Assembly: GCA_030152675.1 (NCBI GenBank)
Contig: JASLIY010000279.1
Coordinates: 1-10,200 of the forward strand
From: Acinetobacter sp.
Lineage (GTDB): Bacteria > Pseudomonadota > Gammaproteobacteria > Pseudomonadales > Moraxellaceae
Reading direction: 5' to 3'
DNA: 10,200 bases
Below the pieces are notes generated by a model. The model saw only the letters and a program-made list of their open reading frames with translations, ran no database searches and was not told where the DNA came from. Below are positions 5,581 to 10,200 of this stretch, piece after piece. Each line of letters begins with the position of its first letter. The stretch's first letter is position 1. Made by a program: the position numbers and the translations under genes.

Positions 5581-5640
5581 GAGTGGAAAGTCATTGTGCT
5601 GATCAAAAGGATGCGCTCAAAAACAATGGCTTATTCACTC
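5581..5640. repeat. Long imperfect hairpin after the symporter gene
   Basis: GAGTG (5581-5585) pairs with CACTC (5636-5640), and AGTCATTGT (5589-5597) pairs with ACAATGGCT (5623-5631) with one G-T wobble; internal loops of 3 and 4 bases lie between. There is no T-run on either strand, so it is not a standard terminator. It may stabilise the 3' end of the symporter message or be part of a structured dcw leader. Confidence 0.4.
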
Positions 5641-5689
5641 ACGGGCTGCACACAAAGCGTATAGAACTGAGATGAATTCGAAAATGATG

Positions 5690-5718
5690 CTGAATTCAGT
5701 GATAAAAACGGTTTTATC
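5690..5718. repeat. Two small palindromes upstream of rsmH
   Basis: CTGAATTCAG (5690-5699) is a perfect 10-base palindrome; its TGAATTC core also occurs 18 bases earlier (5673-5679). GATAAAA (5701-5707) and TTTTATC (5712-5718) form an inverted repeat around ACGG. They lie 34-62 bases ahead of the predicted -35 of the dcw operon. They could be regulator sites; none is recognised. Confidence 0.35.
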
Positions 5719-5751
5719 AATGCTAAATAATATTTACCTACAAAAAGTCGT

Positions 5752-5780
5752 TTGGAGCTTTGTTAAAACAGAGTAATAAT
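5752..5780 (+). promoter_or_regulatory. Probable promoter of the rsmH-ftsL-ftsI-murE operon
   Basis: TTGGAG (5752-5757) and AATAAT (5775-5780; five of six matches) are 17 bases apart. The start would be near 5787, giving a leader of about 32 bases before the rsmH ATG. The -35 matches only in TTG. Other promoters upstream or inside the symporter gene remain possible because no terminator is seen between them. Confidence 0.4.
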
Positions 5781-5818
5781 GTGCAGCACTATTTTCTGAT
5801 TGAAATGAAACTGAACTT

Positions 5819-6733
5819 ATGTCTCATATTTCTGTATTACTACATGAAACTGTTGAAGCTTTACTTGGGGAGCGTAATACAGGAATCTATATTGATGGGA
5901 CGTTTGGTCGTGGTGGGCACAGTCGCTTATTGCTCTCTAAGTTAGATGAAAATTCACGTGTTTATGCATTTGATAAAGACCCACAAGCTTTGGCTGTTGC
6001 CGCAGAACTCGAACAAGAAGATCCACGTTTTACCATTATTCATGACAGCTTTGCCAATTTGACTGAAGCGATGCGTGCACATGGGATTGAACAAGTGGAT
6101 GGCATCATGGCGGATTTGGGGGTGTCATCACCACAGATCGACCAAGCTGAACGCGGCTTTAGTTTTATGCATGATGGTCCTTTGGATATGCGTATGGACA
6201 ATTCTAAAGGTCAAACCGCTGCTGAGTGGTTGTTGACCGTAGATGAAACGCATTTGGCCAACGTGATTTTCCAATATGGTGAAGAACGCTACAGCCGCCG
6301 TATCGCCAAAGCCATTAAAGCTGCGGGCTATATGGAAACCACGGGACAACTGGCCGAAGTGGTCAAAGTTGCTCATCCAAAATGGGAAAAGCATAAGCAT
6401 GCGGCAACCCGAACTTTCCAAGCGATTCGTATCGAAATCAATAAAGAACTTGAAGATATACAAGTATTTTTACCCCAAGCGGTAAATTTGCTAAAATCAC
6501 ATGCGCGACTTGCTGTGATCAGTTTTCATTCTCTTGAAGATCGCTTGATTAAACAATTTATTCAAAAAGAATCTACATTGCCTGAAGATCTGTCATGGGG
6601 CATGCCGCAAAAAGTAAAAGACACGCGCCGACTTAAAAAAATTGATCGTATTCGAGCCAGCGCAGAAGAAATTAAGGCCAATCCACGCTCACGTAGTGCA
6701 TGGCTTCGGGTGGCTGAACGCTTAGATGATTAA
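5819..6733 (+). CDS. rsmH: 16S rRNA (cytosine(1402)-N(4))-methyltransferase
   Basis: Formerly mraW. It transfers a methyl group from S-adenosylmethionine to N4 of C1402 in 16S rRNA at the ribosomal P site. The 304-residue product has the family length. The opening MSHISVLLHETVEAL is typical. The SAM-binding motif is DGTFGRGGHS (26-35), then FDKDPQA (51-57), DLGVSSPQID (99-108), DGPLDMRMD (119-127), HAATRTFQAIRIEINKEL and VISFHSLEDR. The start codon has only a weak purine stretch (GAAACTGAA) ahead. It is the first gene of the dcw operon here; mraZ, which usually precedes it, is absent from the 272 bases upstream. The stop overlaps the ribosome site of ftsL. Confidence 0.97.
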   Translation: MSHISVLLHETVEALLGERNTGIYIDGTFGRGGHSRLLLSKLDENSRVYAFDKDPQALAVAAELEQEDPRFTIIHDSFANLTEAMRAHGIEQVDGIMADLGVSSPQIDQAERGFSFMHDGPLDMRMDNSKGQTAAEWLLTVDETHLANVIFQYGEERYSRRIAKAIKAAGYMETTGQLAEVVKVAHPKWEKHKHAATRTFQAIRIEINKELEDIQVFLPQAVNLLKSHARLAVISFHSLEDRLIKQFIQKESTLPEDLSWGMPQKVKDTRRLKKIDRIRASAEEIKANPRSRSAWLRVAERLDD

Positions 6734-6743
6734 AAGGTTGATC

Positions 6744-7076
6744 ATGAAACAACAAGACGCGACAACGCCGCAGCATCGATTGGCATTTAAAAAAATGGTC
6801 GTCTACGGCGTGTTGATCGGGATGGTGTTTGTCAGTGCCTTAATGGTGGTGCTACAAGTCTTTACCTATCGCCATGATTATCGTGATTACAACGCTTTTA
6901 TGCGTGAGCGCGAAGATATCAACGCCGAGTGGGGGCGTCTGCTGATTGAGCAACAAACCTTTGGTGCCACAGCACAAATCGGTACCCGTGCCGTCACACA
7001 ACTCAGAATGTACTCTCCACCTGCATCGCAAACCGTCGTGATTTCATTACCCAATGAAACTGAGCAAAAGAAATAA
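6744..7076 (+). CDS. ftsL: Cell division protein FtsL
   Basis: A 110-residue bitopic inner-membrane protein that joins FtsB and FtsQ and helps activate FtsW/FtsI at the septum. About 18 cytoplasmic residues are followed by one membrane segment (VVYGVLIGMVFVSALMVVL) and a periplasmic region, RHDYRDYNAFMREREDINAE and on, with the heptad-like coiled-coil character of FtsL. Family sequence conservation is low, so the call rests on topology, size and the fixed position between rsmH and ftsI. I chose ATG 6744 because TAAAAGG (6731-6737) lies six bases ahead and overlaps the rsmH stop. ATG 6726 is in frame, adds MIKRLI and overlaps rsmH, but has no ribosome site. Confidence 0.93.
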   Translation: MKQQDATTPQHRLAFKKMVVYGVLIGMVFVSALMVVLQVFTYRHDYRDYNAFMREREDINAEWGRLLIEQQTFGATAQIGTRAVTQLRMYSPPASQTVVISLPNETEQKK

Positions 7077-7085
7077 GGTAAGTCA

Positions 7086-8915
7086 ATGGTAGTAAAGCGA
7101 AAGAAGCCTACGCGAAAGGCACAGCAATCCATTTCGGCGAAACCCTCGCTTGCGCTCGATATGCGACGATTCCATCTGATGTGGGGCATGGTGTTGTTGT
7201 GTTTTGTGGTCTTGGTCGGACGTGCATTTTATGTGCAAGTGATCAATAAAGACTTTTTGCAAAATAAAGCCAATGCCAATATTTTAAGAACCGTCAAGCT
7301 TTCTGCCATGCGTGGTGTGATCAGTGATCGCAATGGCGTGCCGTTGGCGATCAGTACCCCGATCATGAAAGTGGTGATTGATCCGCGTGACTATTTTGAA
7401 ACCAAAGCAGAATTTGAACGCGTCACTGACTTACTTAAAGCACAGCCAGACAGTCGTAAATTAAAACGTCAGTTGCCGGTGAAAAACCTCAACTTAGATG
7501 AGCTTGCGGATGCTGTTGGGATTGATCGTGCTGATCTGAAAAAGAAACTCAATGAGCGTCCACGTTCACGCTACATGGTATTGAAAAAAGAAGTTCCGCC
7601 ACCGCAGTCTGATCTGATCATGGAGCGTAACTTTGCTGGTGTCTATGCCGAAAAAGCTTATAAACGCTACTATCCGCAACCACAAGCCAGTGCCCAGATT
7701 ATTGGGCTCACCAACAGTGAAGGCACGGGGATTGAAGGGCTGGAAATGCAGCTCAACAAGCGTTTGGCCGGAACCGATGGTCAGCAAACCGTGGTGCGTG
7801 ATAAACACGGCAACAATGTAAAAACCCCAGAAGTGATCAAAGAAGTGGTGGCCGGTGAAGACATCACCCTGAGTATCGACTCACGTCTACAGTACATTAT
7901 GTATCGTGAGCTCACTGCCGTCGGGGTGGCCAATAATGCACGCTCGGCTTCAGCGATCACCGTGGATGTAAAAACCGGTGAGATCTTGGCCATGGCCAGT
8001 TGGCCGTCATATAACCCGAATGACAAAGAAAGCTTAAAAAACAAAGATGCCATGCGTAACCGTGGTGCGATTGATATGTTTGAGCCGGGCTCAACCATGA
8101 AGCCATTTACCGTGGCCGCGGCTTTGGACAGTGGCAAATACACCCCAAATACCGTGATCTCGACCAGTCCTGGCAGCATGCGCATCGGCAATCACACCAT
8201 TCGTGATACGCATAACTACGGTTCTTTGACGGTCACGGGGGTTATCGTCAAGTCTTCGAACGTGGGCTCGGCCAAAATTGCATTGTCCATGCCATACTCG
8301 ACATTACCCACCTTCTTTAAACGCATAGGCTTTGGTCAGCGTTCAGCCGTCAAGTTTCCGGGTGAAAGTGGCGGTTTGATCTTGCCACCGAGCAAATGGA
8401 ATGTCTCTGAAGTCGGAACCATGGCCTATGGCTACGGCATCAATGCCACTATGTTACAGCTGGCGCAAGGTTATGCCATGCTGGCCAATCATGGGGTGCA
8501 GCATCCGTTGAGCTTGTACAAACTTGAAGACAAACCGAAGGGTGAGCAAGTGATCCAAGCCAAGATCGCCGATCAAGTCTTGTTGATGCTCGAGCAAGTC
8601 ACCATGCCGGGGGGAACTGCAAAACAGGCGGTGATTCCGGGCTATCGTGTCGGTGGTAAAACCGGTACAGCACATAAATTACGTCCCGATCATCGTGGTT
8701 ATTCCAATACCGAATACCGTGCCTTGTTCGCCGGTGTTGCACCGATCAGTGATCCACGCCTAGCGATTATCGTGGTGGTGGAAAACCCACGCGGTCAATA
8801 CTATGGTGGTTTGGTTGCAGCGCCTGTGTTTGCACGCATCATGCAAGAGTCACTACGCTTGATGAACGTTCCTTTAGATCGACCGCTAGATATGCCCCTA
8901 GTTGCAAAAAAATGA
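7086..8915 (+). CDS. ftsI: Peptidoglycan D,D-transpeptidase FtsI (PBP3)
   Basis: Class B penicillin-binding protein of the divisome that cross-links septal peptidoglycan and is a beta-lactam target. The 609 residues comprise a basic cytoplasmic tail, a membrane anchor (about 30-48, FHLMWGMVLLCFVVLVGR), a non-catalytic pedestal domain starting at RGVISDRNGVPLA (about 76-88), and the transpeptidase domain. The active-site motifs are STMK (336-339, nucleophile S336), SSN (390-392) and KTGT (525-528). These positions equal those I recall for A. baumannii PBP3. Positions I recall as sites of beta-lactam-resistance changes there (H370, A515, T526) hold the wild-type residues. TAAGG (7074-7078), overlapping the ftsL stop, is the ribosome site seven bases before ATG. 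The ftsL gap is nine bases. Confidence 0.98.
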   Translation: MVVKRKKPTRKAQQSISAKPSLALDMRRFHLMWGMVLLCFVVLVGRAFYVQVINKDFLQNKANANILRTVKLSAMRGVISDRNGVPLAISTPIMKVVIDPRDYFETKAEFERVTDLLKAQPDSRKLKRQLPVKNLNLDELADAVGIDRADLKKKLNERPRSRYMVLKKEVPPPQSDLIMERNFAGVYAEKAYKRYYPQPQASAQIIGLTNSEGTGIEGLEMQLNKRLAGTDGQQTVVRDKHGNNVKTPEVIKEVVAGEDITLSIDSRLQYIMYRELTAVGVANNARSASAITVDVKTGEILAMASWPSYNPNDKESLKNKDAMRNRGAIDMFEPGSTMKPFTVAAALDSGKYTPNTVISTSPGSMRIGNHTIRDTHNYGSLTVTGVIVKSSNVGSAKIALSMPYSTLPTFFKRIGFGQRSAVKFPGESGGLILPPSKWNVSEVGTMAYGYGINATMLQLAQGYAMLANHGVQHPLSLYKLEDKPKGEQVIQAKIADQVLLMLEQVTMPGGTAKQAVIPGYRVGGKTGTAHKLRPDHRGYSNTEYRALFAGVAPISDPRLAIIVVVENPRGQYYGGLVAAPVFARIMQESLRLMNVPLDRPLDMPLVAKK

Positions 8916-8922
8916 GTCCCTT

Positions 8923-10200
8923 ATGAGCATGAGTTTTAATGATATTTATCCGGTCGATGCACTACAGCCATGGATGACACAGCCATTCAATGGCTTTTGT
9001 CTGGACAGTCGACAGGTGCAAGCTGGGCAAATTTTTATTGCGCTCAACAGTTATAGCCAAAGCAACAAGACGTTGAGTTTTGCTGAAAATGCCTTGGCAG
9101 CAGGCGCATTGGCGGTGATCAGTGAGTCTGAACTGGCACTTGAGCCGAGTTGGGTTTGTCATGATGTACGGCAGTTGATGGGCATCTGGCAGCAGCGTTA
9201 CTTAAGCCAGCGTGATCAAACTGAAGCGATCAGCGTACTCGCAGTGACCGGCACCAATGGCAAGACCACGATTGCGCGTTTGGTGGCAGAGTTGTTGATG
9301 CTGAGCAATGCACGCTGTGCTGTGATGGGCACCACCGGGAACGGCATCTTGCCAAATCTTGAAGCCTCCAGCCATACCACATTGGATGCGCTGCATTTAC
9401 AGCAGCAACTGCATGACTATGTGGCACAGGGTGCCAAGTTTGCAGCGATTGAAGCCAGTTCACATGGCTTGGAGCAGGGGCGTTTAAACGGCTCGAATAT
9501 CCAAGTGGCGGCTTATAGCAATTTAAGCCGTGACCATTTGGATTATCATGGAACGCTTGAGGCCTATGCCGAAGCCAAATCTCAATTATTTTTATTTCCA
9601 ACGCTAAAAGTCGCGGTGATTAACGCCGATGATGCGCATGCACACATCATGTTGGATGCGGCCAGTCGTAATCCCGCACATCCTAAAATTGTGACCTATT
9701 CCACCCGTCAAGCCGCGGATTATCAAGTCTTCTCGATTCAATATAGCCTCGATGGTGTGCGCTTTAGACTGAAAACGCGTCAGGATGAATTTGATGTGCA
9801 GAGTCCGCTGTTGGGGCATTTCAATATCGAAAACCTGATCGCCAGTTTGATCGTGGCCGAACAGGCCGGTTTTGATCTGGCGCAATTGATCGCGTTGGTG
9901 CCGAAGTTACAAGGTGCACCGGGTCGGATGCAGGTGATTCGAGATGCGGAGCGCCTGTTTGTGGTGGATTATGCACATACACCAGATGCTTTAATTCAAG
10001 TCTTGAAAACCTTGAAACGTCATGTCAATCATCGTCTCTGGGCGATTGTGGGCTGTGGTGGGGATCGTGATCGCGGCAAGCGTCCATTGATGACGCAAGC
10101 TGCCTTGGCACAGGCCGATCAGGTGGTGTTGAGTTCGGACAATCCGCGCCATGAAGATCCCAATCAAATCTTTGCCGATATGAAGCAGGGTATTGATTTT
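8923..10200 (+). CDS. murE: UDP-MurNAc-tripeptide synthetase MurE, 3' end outside window
   Basis: Cytoplasmic ATP-dependent ligase that adds meso-diaminopimelate to UDP-MurNAc-L-Ala-D-Glu. The frame stays open to the window end (426 codons; the family has about 490-500). Visible are LDSRQVQAGQIF (27-38, UDP-binding), the P-loop GTNGKTT (110-116), EASSHGLEQGR (177-187), DHLDYHGT (204-211), K219 (position of the carbamylated lysine), GAPGRM, DYAHTPDAL and GCGGDRDRGKRP (377-388). DNPRHEDP (406-413) marks diaminopimelate rather than lysine specificity. ATG 8923 is seven bases after the ftsI stop; ATG 8929 is the alternative. Neither has a good Shine-Dalgarno, so translational coupling with ftsI is likely. 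murF would be expected next. Confidence 0.97.
   Translation, partial: MSMSFNDIYPVDALQPWMTQPFNGFCLDSRQVQAGQIFIALNSYSQSNKTLSFAENALAAGALAVISESELALEPSWVCHDVRQLMGIWQQRYLSQRDQTEAISVLAVTGTNGKTTIARLVAELLMLSNARCAVMGTTGNGILPNLEASSHTTLDALHLQQQLHDYVAQGAKFAAIEASSHGLEQGRLNGSNIQVAAYSNLSRDHLDYHGTLEAYAEAKSQLFLFPTLKVAVINADDAHAHIMLDAASRNPAHPKIVTYSTRQAADYQVFSIQYSLDGVRFRLKTRQDEFDVQSPLLGHFNIENLIASLIVAEQAGFDLAQLIALVPKLQGAPGRMQVIRDAERLFVVDYAHTPDALIQVLKTLKRHVNHRLWAIVGCGGDRDRGKRPLMTQAALAQADQVVLSSDNPRHEDPNQIFADMKQGIDF

Noticed and set aside
5701..5718. Terminator for the symporter gene
   Set aside because: The hairpin is AT-rich with no T-run after it on the plus strand, and it lies 155 bases after the stop codon.
6726..6743. 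Upstream ATG for ftsL overlapping rsmH
   Set aside because: No Shine-Dalgarno, whereas TAAAAGG is well placed for ATG 6744.
7781..8191. Antisense open frame within ftsI
   Set aside because: Covers the conserved transpeptidase region on the other strand; no independent evidence of a gene.
1..10200. CRISPR array, insertion sequence, prophage or toxin-antitoxin locus
   Set aside because: No regularly spaced repeats, transposase or integrase motifs, or paired small genes were found; the tRNA gene shows no attachment-site duplication within the window.

Overview
The window looks like a chromosomal core region of an Acinetobacter species or close Moraxellaceae relative. The strongest clue is the FtsI/PBP3: its catalytic residues fall at S336, S390/N392 and K525, which is the numbering I recall for A. 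baumannii PBP3. The gene content (gltX beside tRNA-Ala; rsmH-ftsL-ftsI-murE with no mraZ in front) and the AT-rich intergenic DNA around moderately GC-rich genes fit this. I see no insertion sequence, prophage, CRISPR array or other sign of transfer.

Layout. Positions 1-2086 are on the minus strand: a tRNA-Ala(GGC) cut by the window edge, with its own promoter; gltX (glutamyl-tRNA synthetase); an intrinsic terminator; and a small gene for an exported protein of unknown function. A 697-base gap (2087-2783) has no convincing protein gene but is rich in palindromes and holds two plus-strand terminator-like hairpins with no gene in front of them. On the plus strand follow sbp (periplasmic sulfate-binding protein, own terminator), a 267-base regulatory-looking gap, and a DASS/SLC13 anion symporter gene. 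After another 272-base gap the division and cell-wall (dcw) cluster starts: rsmH, ftsL, ftsI and the first 426 codons of murE, separated by only 7-10 bases and almost certainly one operon that continues beyond the window.

How the genes work together. gltX and tRNA-Ala serve translation. sbp and the DASS gene both concern small-anion uptake, but each has its own promoter candidate and sbp has its own terminator, so they are neighbours rather than an operon; no cysTWA permease genes are here for Sbp. rsmH methylates 16S rRNA, FtsL is a divisome scaffold, FtsI cross-links septal peptidoglycan, and MurE adds meso-diaminopimelate to the precursor that FtsI later cross-links.

I found no clear new multi-gene system. 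The items most worth a second look are non-coding or small: an orphan terminator that may end a small RNA (about 2350-2442), clustered palindromes around the sbp and DASS promoters, an altered anion-binding loop in Sbp, a Cys-containing 23-codon frame before sbp, and a four-codon frame that bridges ftsI and murE through two ATGA overlaps.
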